Shown here: in pieces, positions 36,465 to 45,286 of the stretch | How positions within the stretch are numbered: the stretch's first letter is position 1 | Layout: each line of letters begins with the position of its first letter | From: Halanaerobium saccharolyticum subsp. saccharolyticum DSM 6643 | GTDB lineage: Bacteria; Bacillota; Halanaerobiia; Halanaerobiales; Halanaerobiaceae | DNA length: 64,000 bases | Direction of reading: 5' to 3' | NCBI RefSeq assembly: GCF_000350165.1 | Contig: NZ_CAUI01000023.1 | Coordinates: 186,001 to 250,000, forward strand | The notes under the pieces: generated by a model | The model's database searches: none | What the model saw: the letters and a program-made list of their open reading frames with translations, nothing else | What the model was told of the DNA's origin: nothing | Made by a program: the position numbers and the translations under genes

Positions 36465-37661
36465 CTATTTTTCGGTAATGATTTGATTAATATTTTTAAT
36501 TAATAAATCTATATCTTCTTTTTCTACTACTAAAGGCGGTAAAAAACGTAAAGTATGTTCTTTAACTGCATTAACTAAAAATCCACGCTCAAAAAGCTGA
36601 TTTGTAACTTTTTTGGCCGATAAACTCTCTCCAAGCTCTAAAGCCAGCATTAAGCCTATACCTCTTGTTTCAATTAAGTTATCATTTTCTGCCACCATCT
36701 TATCCAGCTTTAATCTTAGATAATTACCTTTTTCTTTTACAGAAGCTAAAAAATTATTTTCCAGCATAATATCCATTACTTCAGAGGCTGCTCTAGTTGC
36801 CAATGGGTTACCACCAAAAGTTGTTCCATGGTCACCTGCTTCAAAAGCTGCTGCAACCTCTTCTTTGGCCATGAAAGCCCCGATTGGAACTCCGCCACCT
36901 AAGGCTTTAGCAAGGGTAATTATATCTGCCTCAACTCCATAATTTTGATAAGCAAACAGCTCTCCTGTTCTCCCCATTCCACACTGAACTTCATCGAAGA
37001 TTAAAAGGATATCATTTTGATCACAAAGTTTACGCACACCTTCTAAATATTTTTTTTCTGCAGGATAAATTCCGCCTTCTCCTTGAATTGGCTCTAACAA
37101 TATAGCGCCTGTTCTATCTGTAACCGCTTCTTTTAAGGCTTCTAAATCATTAAAAGGTACTGTATAAAACCCTTCGGGAAGGGGCACAAAAGGCTCCTTA
37201 TACTTATTCTGACCGGTTGCTGTTACAGTTGTCATTGTTCTCCCATGGAATGATTTATCTGCTGAAATAGTTTCAAATTTGTTACTTCCTTTTTTCTTAA
37301 AATATTTTCGGGCCAGCTTTAAAGCACCCTCATTGGCTTCTGAACCACTATTAGCAAAAAACACACGATCATAACAAGAATTCTTACATAATTTCTTTTC
37401 AAGCTCAGCCTGTGGTTCTATGTAATATAAGTTAGAACAGTGAATTATTTTATCAATTTGATCTTTAAGAGCTTCTTTAAAACGCTGATTACTGTATCCT
37501 AAAGCATTGACTCCAATTCCTGCTAAAAAATCACGGTATATTTTACCATCTTTGCTGTGTAATTTTATTCCTTCAGCCTTCTCAACATAAAGTGGATATC
37601 TACCACTGTAAACATTCATAAAATGTTTTTGATCCATTTCAACTATTTCTTCTATTTCCAT
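36465..37661 (-). CDS. argD: Acetylornithine aminotransferase
   Basis: Class III PLP aminotransferase that converts N-acetylglutamate semialdehyde to N-acetylornithine. 398 residues with FANSGSEANEGALKLAR, FHGRTMTTVTATGQ, ILLEPIQGEGGI, LLIFDEVQCGMGRTG and the PLP lysine in TLAKALGGGVPIGAF. Third gene of argC-argB-argD; a spaced GGGAG ribosome site precedes the ATG. An ornithine or other omega-aminotransferase is less likely given the operon. Confidence 0.94.
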   Translation of the reverse strand: MEIEEIVEMDQKHFMNVYSGRYPLYVEKAEGIKLHSKDGKIYRDFLAGIGVNALGYSNQRFKEALKDQIDKIIHCSNLYYIEPQAELEKKLCKNSCYDRVFFANSGSEANEGALKLARKYFKKKGSNKFETISADKSFHGRTMTTVTATGQNKYKEPFVPLPEGFYTVPFNDLEALKEAVTDRTGAILLEPIQGEGGIYPAEKKYLEGVRKLCDQNDILLIFDEVQCGMGRTGELFAYQNYGVEADIITLAKALGGGVPIGAFMAKEEVAAAFEAGDHGTTFGGNPLATRAASEVMDIMLENNFLASVKEKGNYLRLKLDKMVAENDNLIETRGIGLMLALELGESLSAKKVTNQLFERGFLVNAVKEHTLRFLPPLVVEKEDIDLLIKNINQIITEK

Positions 37662-37726
37662 CTTATCTCTACTCCCTTCTTAGATGTGGAAATCATTTTA
37701 AAATCAAATTTGAATTTCAAATTAAT

Positions 37727-38596
37727 CTAGTCTTTAAGTATCATCGTCCCTACTCCCTGATCAGTAAAAATTTCTAATAAAAGTGGATGAGCCACCAGAC
37801 CATTTAAAATATGAGTTCTAATAACCCCTCTTTCTACTGCCTGCATACAACCTTCAACCTTTGGCAGCATTCCTCCCTGGATTTTACCATCAGCAATCCA
37901 TTCTTTAATTTCTTTAAATCTTAGTTGTGAGACCCTACTGCTGGCATCCTTAGCATCATAACGAATCCCATCAACATCAGTCAAATAAATTAGTTTTTCT
38001 GCCTTTAAAGATGCAGCCAACTCTCCTGCAACACTATCAGCATTAATGTTTAACGTTTCTCCCTGAGCATTAACTCCAACAGGTGCAATTACTGGAATAT
38101 ATCCATCTTCAATTAATTTTTCTACTAACTCAGGATTAATCTGTTCAACCTCTCCTACAAAACCTAAATCTTTTTTAGGATCATTAAAATTCTTCTTTTT
38201 TGCCGTAATTAAACCACCATCTTTGCCAGAAATACCAACTGCCTTAGCCTGCATTTTATTCATCAAAGCAACTATCTCTTTATTAATCTGAGCTGAAAGC
38301 ACCATTTCCACAATTTCCATTGTTTCTTTATCTGTAACCCTAAGTCCATCAATAAAATTTGCTTTAATATTTAAGCGATTAAGTGTTTTGTTAATTGCTG
38401 GTCCCCCACCATGAACGACTACCGGGTTAATCCCTACATATTTAAGTAGTGTGATGTCTTCTATCAATTTTTCTTTTAGTTCATCATCAGCCATAATACT
38501 GCCGCCATATTTAATAACAAAAGTTTTACCAAAAAAGTCTTTAAAATAAGGTAAAGCTTCAATTAAAACATTTGCCTTTTCTATTAATTTTTCTAT
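37727..38596 (-). CDS. argB: Acetylglutamate kinase, apparent ATA start codon
   Basis: Phosphorylates N-acetylglutamate in arginine synthesis. From ATA 38596 the product is 289 residues, the family's normal length, starting EKLIEKANVLIEALPYF and TFVIKYGGSIM, the ArgB ATP-binding lysine motif. It continues with VVHGGGPAINKTL, NADSVAGELAASL and GGMLPKVEGC. The first ATG in frame (38494) would delete the KYGGS motif. Upstream, the frame has an in-frame TAA and no ATG, GTG or TTG before the ATA. AAGGAGG sits exactly 8 nt before this ATA. So initiation at ATA (or an error in the sequence there) must be assumed. The gene lies between argC and argD on one strand. Confidence 0.92.
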   Translation of the reverse strand: MEKLIEKANVLIEALPYFKDFFGKTFVIKYGGSIMADDELKEKLIEDITLLKYVGINPVVVHGGGPAINKTLNRLNIKANFIDGLRVTDKETMEIVEMVLSAQINKEIVALMNKMQAKAVGISGKDGGLITAKKKNFNDPKKDLGFVGEVEQINPELVEKLIEDGYIPVIAPVGVNAQGETLNINADSVAGELAASLKAEKLIYLTDVDGIRYDAKDASSRVSQLRFKEIKEWIADGKIQGGMLPKVEGCMQAVERGVIRTHILNGLVAHPLLLEIFTDQGVGTMILKD

Positions 38597-38651
38597 TTTA
38601 ATCTCCTCCTTGCTGCTCTCTACTAACTCTAAAAATTAATAGCTTTTATTT

Positions 38652-39764
38652 TTAAGGGAATAAGGCTGTTGATTTAAGTCCTATATTTTCAGCAAAACCA
38701 AAAATTAGATTCATATTCTGTACAGCCTGTCCAGCTGCTCCTTTGAGCATGTTATCAATAACTGAAACAATAATGATTTTGTTTGTGCGCTGATCATATT
38801 TAAAACCAATCTGAGCAAAGTTTGATCCTGCAATATTTTTAATTTCTGGCAGTTTATCAGCAAGCACCTGTACAAATTCTTCCTGATTATATGCCTGTTG
38901 GTATATTTCTAAAATCTCTGCCGCTGAACTAGCCTCCTTTAAATCGAGATAAATAGTAGCTAAAATCCCTCTTTTAATTGGAACTAAATGAGGAGTAAAT
39001 AACACCTCGACCCTGTTTTTTTCTTTTTCTAAATTACTACTATCAACTGTTACTTTAGAATCATAAATTTTATTTTCAGTATAAGAACCTTTTAAATACT
39101 GATTTAAAATATATTCAATTTCTGAACCATGGCGGTGAACACCAGGACTATAAGCTTTCATTGAATTATGAGTTTCAGTAAATAATAAATTTTCCTTTAA
39201 ACTGCGCCCGGCACCACTAACTCCTGATTTAGCGTCAATAATAATCGAATAAGGATCTGCTTTTTTAAAGTTAATTAATGGTAATAAGGCAAGCAGTGAT
39301 GCAGTTACATAACAACCTGGGTTAGCAACCAAATTTGCATTTTTTATTTTAGATCGATTTAACTCCACCAGTCCATAGACTGCTTCTTTAACTAGTTCAG
39401 GATGCCGATGTTCAAATCCATACCATTCTTCGTAAATATCTACATCTTGATAACGAAAATCACCACTTAAATCGATAATTTTTGGACCCTTACCATAAAG
39501 CTCAGCTACAATATCCTGTGAAACTCCATGTGGTAGGGCTGTAAAAATTAAATCACTTGCTTCAGCTTTAAAATCTTTCAGTGCAATTAATTTTTGATCA
39601 TTCAATTTTGAACCTCTAAATTGAGGATAAATATCAATTAATAGCTGACCAGCACTACTTTTAGAAACCAAATCCTTAATTTCGACCTCTGGATGCTCAT
39701 GTAAAAGACGCATCAATTCAACCCCAACATAACCAGTGGCACCAATTATTGAAACATTTATCAT
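38652..39764 (-). CDS. argC: N-acetyl-gamma-glutamyl-phosphate reductase
   Basis: NADPH-dependent reductase, the third step of arginine synthesis. 370 residues: Rossmann IIGATGYVGVELMRLL at the N-terminus, the catalytic Cys in LVANPGCYVTASLLAL, and SGAGRSLKE, HRHGSEIEYIL and PHLVPIKRGILATIY. First gene of the argCBD unit. The ATG follows GAAGGAG with good spacing. No argJ or argA lies beside it; acetylation of glutamate is encoded elsewhere. Confidence 0.95.
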   Translation of the reverse strand: MINVSIIGATGYVGVELMRLLHEHPEVEIKDLVSKSSAGQLLIDIYPQFRGSKLNDQKLIALKDFKAEASDLIFTALPHGVSQDIVAELYGKGPKIIDLSGDFRYQDVDIYEEWYGFEHRHPELVKEAVYGLVELNRSKIKNANLVANPGCYVTASLLALLPLINFKKADPYSIIIDAKSGVSGAGRSLKENLLFTETHNSMKAYSPGVHRHGSEIEYILNQYLKGSYTENKIYDSKVTVDSSNLEKEKNRVEVLFTPHLVPIKRGILATIYLDLKEASSAAEILEIYQQAYNQEEFVQVLADKLPEIKNIAGSNFAQIGFKYDQRTNKIIIVSVIDNMLKGAAGQAVQNMNLIFGFAENIGLKSTALFP

Positions 39765-39981
39765 CTACTCACTCCTTCATACTTAACCTTCTATAAAAAT
39801 TTATAAGTTTTAAATATATTAAATTATATCTTTTGCTTATTTTACCGCATTAAAGTATTTGAATCAAGTTATTTAACTAATTAAAAATAAATAAAGATTA
39901 ATTTGATGTTAAATGATTAATATATTCTAAAACCGAAGTCCCTTATAATTATTTTAAATAGGAATGAAAAGGGGTGAGTTC

Positions 39982-40797
39982 ATGAAAAAATTTAAACTTA
40001 AAAATGGAAATGAAATACCTGCTTTAGGATTGGGTACTTCTGGCTTAAGAGGAGACCAATGTACTGAGGTAGTCAAAAAAGCTCTCAAGCTCGGTTATCG
40101 TCATCTAGATACTGCTGATATGTATGGAAATCATCAGGCTATTGCTAAAGCCATAAATGAATCCGATGTTAAGCGTGATCAGCTTTTCATTACTTCTAAA
40201 ATTCAGAGTGAAGATTTAGAAGCTGAGCAACTCAAAAAAACTGCAGACCGTCTTTTAACTGAATTAGATATCAAATATTTTGATTTACTATTAATTCACT
40301 GGCCCAGTCCCGAAGTACCAATTGAAGAATCTTTAAAAGCAATGAAAGACTTAAAAGAAGAGGGAAAAGCAATAAATATTGGAGTTAGCAACTTTACAAT
40401 CCCACTTTTAAAAGAAGCTTTAGAATTTTACCCTGATTTAATTACTGTTAATCAGGTAGAATTTCATCCAACACTTTATCAAAAGGACCTTTTAGATTTT
40501 GCTTTTAAAAATGATATTATACTTACTGCTTATAGTCCATTAGCCCAGGGAGAAGTATTTGAAAATAGCGTCTTAAAGTCTCTCGGCGAAAAATATGATA
40601 AAACTCCAGCTCAACTGGCTTTGAGATGGCTGGTTGAAAAAAATATTGTAGCTATTCCAAAAGCAAGTTCTGAAGCTCATCTTAAAAATAATTTAGCAAT
40701 ATTTGACTGGGATTTCCCAATTGATGCAGCCAGAGAAATGGAACTTTTAGATCAAAATAATAGACTGATTGATCCAGGTTATCCAAATTTTGAATAA
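39982..40797 (+). CDS. Aldo/keto reductase
   Basis: NAD(P)H-dependent carbonyl reductase, 271 residues. The catalytic tetrad is intact: Asp and Tyr in YRHLDTADMYGN, Lys in ITSKI, His in LLLIHWPSPEV; the cofactor-binding end has IPKASSEAHLKNN. Belongs to the AKR5-like bacterial group used for 2,5-diketogluconate and methylglyoxal-type substrates; the true substrate is not determinable. The start ATG follows GGGG and GAG; an earlier in-frame start exists. Monocistronic and divergent from argC. Confidence 0.93.
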   Translation: MKKFKLKNGNEIPALGLGTSGLRGDQCTEVVKKALKLGYRHLDTADMYGNHQAIAKAINESDVKRDQLFITSKIQSEDLEAEQLKKTADRLLTELDIKYFDLLLIHWPSPEVPIEESLKAMKDLKEEGKAINIGVSNFTIPLLKEALEFYPDLITVNQVEFHPTLYQKDLLDFAFKNDIILTAYSPLAQGEVFENSVLKSLGEKYDKTPAQLALRWLVEKNIVAIPKASSEAHLKNNLAIFDWDFPIDAAREMELLDQNNRLIDPGYPNFE

Positions 40798-40812
40798 AAT
40801 TTTAGCATACTC

Positions 40813-40845
40813 AAAAAGGTCTCCTTAAAATAGGAGACCTTTTTT
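40813..40845. terminator. Bidirectional terminator between the aldo-keto reductase and RND genes
   Basis: Perfect 13-bp arms AAAAAGGTCTCCT / AGGAGACCTTTTT with a short AT-rich loop; serves both convergent units. Confidence 0.93.
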
Positions 40846-40895
40846 AATGAGCTATAAGTTAAAACTCTGCTGTAATTTTTAGGTAAAGAGCAGTA

Positions 40896-43800
40896 TTAGC
40901 TATATATTTTTCTCTTTAAATCTTCAAATAAACTATAAACCACCGGGACAAAGATTAAAAGTAACATGGTTGAAGAAAATAGACCTCCCATTACTACCTT
41001 AGCCAGTGGTGAATACTGTTCTGTACCAACTGCTAATTCTAGAGCAAGTGGTGTCATACCGGCGAGAGTAGAAAATGTTGTCATTAAAATTGGCCTAAAT
41101 CTCAATCTGGCACCTTCTAAAATTGCTGCTTTAGTTTCCTTCCCTTCTTTTTCTGCTTCAATCACAAAATCAATTAAATGAATCGCATCATTAACAGCAA
41201 TACCGGAAAGTAAAATTAAGCCCATCATAGCCGGCATAGAAAGATAAGTGTTTGTTAAAACTAAAGCTGCCACCACACCCACAAGCTCAAGTGGTAGAGA
41301 AATCATAATTGTTATTGGATGAATTAATGATTTAAACTGAGATACCAACAGCAGATAAATAAAGGCTATCGCAAAAACTAAGGCGGCAGCCAGTCTAGTT
41401 AGAGCATCATTCATATCATCCTGCTGACCTGTAATCTCAGCTGTATATCCACTTGGCAGTGGATACTGCCCAATTATAGATTGAATATCCTGATTAACCT
41501 TGCTTAAAGCCCTATCTTTACTAAATCCTAGAATATCAAGGTTATACTGCATATCTTCTCTACTAATTAAATTAGGCCCTTCACTAACTTTAATTTCTGC
41601 AACTTCTCTTAAAGGAATATTTCCAACTCCTGAACTGATTATTACTAAATTTTCTAAATCATTTTTATTAAACATCTGCTCATCTTTATATTTAACTAAG
41701 ATATTCAGATCATCCTGACCGGCAAGATTAAATTCTTCTGTTGCATCCAGACCTTCAACTGAAGCTGAAATCTGCTGAGAAATTTCTTTAGTGCTTAAAC
41801 CCAGCTCAGCTGCTCTTTCACGATTTATTTTAAGATGATATTCAGGGCTGTCAAGCGACCAACGCAGGTTAATATTAACTGCTCCCGGCACCTTTTTAAC
41901 TTTTTCTGCCAGGCCTTCAGCAAAGTCATATAAGATTTCCGGGTCTTTTCCACTTAACCTGATTACTAGGGGGGCCTGAGTTGTGGACACGGATGTTGCT
42001 CCTGCCTCTTCTACTACATAGGCTTTAATACCCGGAACTTTAGCTATTTCACTTCTTAGTTCATCCTGTATTTCCCAAATTGATCGCTTGCGGCTGTTTC
42101 GATCCTCGTAGCTTAGAGACATAAAGGCCTGCTGAACTCCATTTGCACCTGTTGTTGCCTGAGTACTCGCTCCCGGCTCAAAACCAAGCTGAGTTGAATA
42201 AATTAATAATTCAGGTACATCTCTTACAATTTTTTCAACTTTTTTTGCTACTTCTTCAGTTTTAGCAAGTGATGATCCAGCCTCTGTTTCTATCGAAATA
42301 TAACTCTGACCGCTATCCATAACTGGTGTCATCTCAGATCCAATTAAAGGAATCAAACTTAAGGTCACTATTAAAATCACCACAGCAGTTGTAATTACAA
42401 TTGCTCTGTTATTTAAAGATTTTTCCAGCAGCTTAAGATAATATTCTCTAGAACTATCTAATAATTTAGTAAATAGAGCTACTATCTTTTTAAAGACTAT
42501 AAATATTTTCAGAGATCTTTTATTCTCTTCCGCCTTTAAAACAAGTGATAGAACAAGTGGAACAATTGTAAAAGAACTGATAACCGAACCTGTCCAGGCA
42601 AATAACAGAGTCATCGAAAGTGGTCTAAACATCTGCTGCACAAAACCACCAATAAACATCACTGGTACTAGAACAATCATGGAAGTTGTAGTTCCAGCTA
42701 TGACAGCCAGCATTATTTCATTTGTTCCCTCAACTGCTGCCTTAAAAGCTGATTTTCCCAAATTCTCAAAGTGGCGGGTTACATTTTCAATTACAACTAT
42801 TGAATTATCAACCAGCATTCCAATTGAGAGAATAAGGCCGGTCATTGTAACAGTATTTAAGCTTAAATCAAAGGCCTTCATTAAAGCCAGGGTTAAGACA
42901 AAAGTTGTTGGGATAGAAATTGAAACTGCCAGTGTACTGCGCCAATTTTCTAAGAATAAAAAGATTACTATAATTGTTAAGATAATTCCAATAAAAAGTG
43001 TGCTTGCCATATTATTAATAGCCAGCTTAACAAATTCTGACTGATCTTCTGTGATCTTGAAATTCAAATCTTGATATTCATTTTCAAGCTCAGCTATAGT
43101 TTCTTTGGCATTATCAACTACCTGAACAGTATTTGCGTCCTGCTGTTTTAAAATATTTAAAGCTACAGTTTCTTGACCTTCAACTCTAAATTTACTCCTT
43201 ACTTCAGCAAAACTATCTTTAACATCTGCTAAGTCCTTTAAATAAATTTTACCCTGGGAAGTTGAACTTATAATCAAATTTTTAATTTCTTCTAAATTTT
43301 CATATTCTCCTACTGTCCTCAGTAAATATTCCTGTTCATTTGTTGTTAATCTACCTCCAGGAAAGTTAATATTCTCCTGATCCAATCTTTTAGTTAACAG
43401 CGAAATTGGTATATTATAGGCTGCCAGAGCATCGCGATCAACATTTATCTGAATTTCTCTTTCCTTACCACCATAGACATCTACACTTGCTACTCCACTA
43501 ACCAGCTGCAGTCTATTTTTTAGCTGATTATCTGCTAAAGTTCTCAGTTCTGTATCACTACGGGGTCCAGTTACTGCCAGGGTCAAGATAGGTCGGTCAG
43601 ATTTTGAAAATTTCTGCACCTGAGGTTCTTCTATATCCTGCGGCAGTTCATTTCTGATTTTACTAACTATATTCTGGACATCTACTGCTGCAGTATTAAT
43701 ATCTTTATCATAGTCAAACTCAACACTAACTAAAGATACTCCCTCCATTGCATCAGAACTGATACTTTCGACCCCTTCTATACTTCCAAGTTCTTCTTCT

Positions 43801-44000
43801 AAGGGTTCATTTATCTGTTCAGCAATATCAGAAGCGCTTACTCCGCTATATTGAGTCTGAATACTGACTACAACCGGCTCTGTATCAGGATTTAGCTGAA
43901 TATTTAAAGTTATAAGTGCTGCTAAACCCAGGAGTACAACTGCAAAAACTGCAGCGATTGTTGTATACTTTTTTTTAACTGCAAAATCTACTAGTGTCAT
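40896..44000 (-). CDS. RND-family multidrug efflux transporter (HAE1/AcrB type)
   Basis: Proton-driven inner-membrane pump that exports drugs, bile acids or lipids through a tripartite complex. 1034 residues, full length, with the two repeats of one helix, a large periplasmic loop and five helices. TM4 carries GMLVDNSIVVIENV, the proton-relay region (AcrB has DD here; the second Asp is Asn in this protein), and the paired region in the second half is ILLSGIAVNDAIHLIDF. Starts 2 bp after the adaptor gene. Operon order: tolC-like A, tolC-like B, adaptor, pump. Confidence 0.95.
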   Translation of the reverse strand: MTLVDFAVKKKYTTIAAVFAVVLLGLAALITLNIQLNPDTEPVVVSIQTQYSGVSASDIAEQINEPLEEELGSIEGVESISSDAMEGVSLVSVEFDYDKDINTAAVDVQNIVSKIRNELPQDIEEPQVQKFSKSDRPILTLAVTGPRSDTELRTLADNQLKNRLQLVSGVASVDVYGGKEREIQINVDRDALAAYNIPISLLTKRLDQENINFPGGRLTTNEQEYLLRTVGEYENLEEIKNLIISSTSQGKIYLKDLADVKDSFAEVRSKFRVEGQETVALNILKQQDANTVQVVDNAKETIAELENEYQDLNFKITEDQSEFVKLAINNMASTLFIGIILTIIVIFLFLENWRSTLAVSISIPTTFVLTLALMKAFDLSLNTVTMTGLILSIGMLVDNSIVVIENVTRHFENLGKSAFKAAVEGTNEIMLAVIAGTTTSMIVLVPVMFIGGFVQQMFRPLSMTLLFAWTGSVISSFTIVPLVLSLVLKAEENKRSLKIFIVFKKIVALFTKLLDSSREYYLKLLEKSLNNRAIVITTAVVILIVTLSLIPLIGSEMTPVMDSGQSYISIETEAGSSLAKTEEVAKKVEKIVRDVPELLIYSTQLGFEPGASTQATTGANGVQQAFMSLSYEDRNSRKRSIWEIQDELRSEIAKVPGIKAYVVEEAGATSVSTTQAPLVIRLSGKDPEILYDFAEGLAEKVKKVPGAVNINLRWSLDSPEYHLKINRERAAELGLSTKEISQQISASVEGLDATEEFNLAGQDDLNILVKYKDEQMFNKNDLENLVIISSGVGNIPLREVAEIKVSEGPNLISREDMQYNLDILGFSKDRALSKVNQDIQSIIGQYPLPSGYTAEITGQQDDMNDALTRLAAALVFAIAFIYLLLVSQFKSLIHPITIMISLPLELVGVVAALVLTNTYLSMPAMMGLILLSGIAVNDAIHLIDFVIEAEKEGKETKAAILEGARLRFRPILMTTFSTLAGMTPLALELAVGTEQYSPLAKVVMGGLFSSTMLLLIFVPVVYSLFEDLKRKIYS

Positions 44001-44002
44001 AA

Positions 44003-45286
44003 TTAATCATCTCCATTTTCCTGCTCAGATAAATAGACCTTAGTCTTATCCTGCAGATCATTGAGATTAGTCACTGCTATCTGATCCCCTTCAGAAAGAA
44101 AAGAGGTGACAACAGTCTGATAACCATTAGTGGCTGCTGTTTCAATTTTTTGTCTCACTGCTCTACCGTCTTTTATTAAATAAACATGGGGAGCTGCTTG
44201 ATAGTTAAAAATTGCTTTTTCCGGAACAATCAAGACATCGGTTAGCCTTTCCGCTATTAAAGCCACAGAAACAAAGGCGCCATCTTTCAGATTAATTCTA
44301 TCTGTTAGTTCTAAAGTTACTTCAGTAGTTCTACTTTTTGGGTCAGCGATTGAGCCGATCTCAGAAATCGCTGCCTCTACTTCTTTTTGTTCAAGCGCAG
44401 GAGAAGAAATTAAAGCTTTAGTGCCAACTTCTAATTTTCTGAGATCATTCATTCCAACCTGTACTTTTATTTCGACTCTGTCACTTTCTGCTATTTCAAA
44501 AAGAGGTTGACCTGCTGCTTTAACTTCTCCTACTTCTGCAAATTCATTGATAATTTCAGCACTAATTGGAGATCTAATTTCTGTATCCTTAAGTTTTAAT
44601 TGAGCATTTTCGAGCTCATTTTTTACTTTTTTAAGCTTTTCTGCTGCAGCTTCAACATCCAAACCAGCAATTTCTACTGACTTTTCCGTGCTGCCTAGAG
44701 CAGCCTTTACCCTTTCAAGCTGAGCTGCAGCTTTTTGAAACTGAGTTTTAGTCTGCTCAAATTTAGCTTCTGCAATGGCATTTTTTTGAAAAAGTTTTTT
44801 ATCCCGCTCATAATCACTCTGCCACTGAGAATAATTGCTCTCTGCTTCTTTTAAAGCTGCTTTACTCTCGGCTAAATTGTTTCTTGATATTTCTTTAGCT
44901 AATTTAGCTTTTTTTAAAGCAATTTCTGCTTCTCTAACAGCAGTTTCTGCCGAAGCGAAATTATTTTTTAGCTCCTGATCATCAATTTTAGCCAGAAGAT
45001 CTCCTTTTTCTACTTTTTGACCTTCTTTAACATAAATATTTGTTATCTCTCCCCCGATTTGGGCAGAAATTTTTCTTTTACCTGCATATTCTGCAGTACC
45101 ACTGTAGTTATATATTATTTCGAAATCATCTTTCTCAACTTTGGCTGTTTCCACTGCTGCTCCTAGATCCTTCTCTTCAGCTACCTGAGGCTCTCTATTT
45201 TTGAGCTGTCTGATAAAAATTAAAGCTCCTGCACCAATTACTATAATCAGCAGAATAGTTAATCCCATTTTAATTTTTTTATTCAT
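44003..45286 (-). CDS. RND periplasmic adaptor (membrane fusion protein)
   Basis: 427-residue HlyD/AcrA-type adaptor linking the pump to TolC. An N-terminal membrane anchor (MGLTILLIIVIGAGALIFI) is followed by the lipoyl domain halves (GGEITNIYVKEGQKVEKGDLLAKID and IRSPISAEIINEFAEVGEVKAAG) around a long coiled coil rich in A, E and K, then beta-barrel and membrane-proximal domains. Its start overlaps the second tolC gene by 8 nt; the pump follows 2 bp later. Confidence 0.93.
   Translation of the reverse strand: MNKKIKMGLTILLIIVIGAGALIFIRQLKNREPQVAEEKDLGAAVETAKVEKDDFEIIYNYSGTAEYAGKRKISAQIGGEITNIYVKEGQKVEKGDLLAKIDDQELKNNFASAETAVREAEIALKKAKLAKEISRNNLAESKAALKEAESNYSQWQSDYERDKKLFQKNAIAEAKFEQTKTQFQKAAAQLERVKAALGSTEKSVEIAGLDVEAAAEKLKKVKNELENAQLKLKDTEIRSPISAEIINEFAEVGEVKAAGQPLFEIAESDRVEIKVQVGMNDLRKLEVGTKALISSPALEQKEVEAAISEIGSIADPKSRTTEVTLELTDRINLKDGAFVSVALIAERLTDVLIVPEKAIFNYQAAPHVYLIKDGRAVRQKIETAATNGYQTVVTSFLSEGDQIAVTNLNDLQDKTKVYLSEQENGDD

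Noticed and set aside
37727-38494. argB as a truncated gene or pseudogene
   Set aside because: The missing N-terminus is encoded in frame upstream without stop codons, with a proper ribosome site, so it is a start-codon question and not a truncation.
39765-39981. ARG box (TGAAT-type palindrome) before argC
   Set aside because: Only a poor match (TGATT...ATTC) with wrong spacing was seen; the region is too AT-rich to claim it.
42679-43044. Plus-strand open frame of 121 codons inside the RND pump gene
   Set aside because: A mirror of the pump's hydrophobic segments on the opposite strand; no start signal or promoter.
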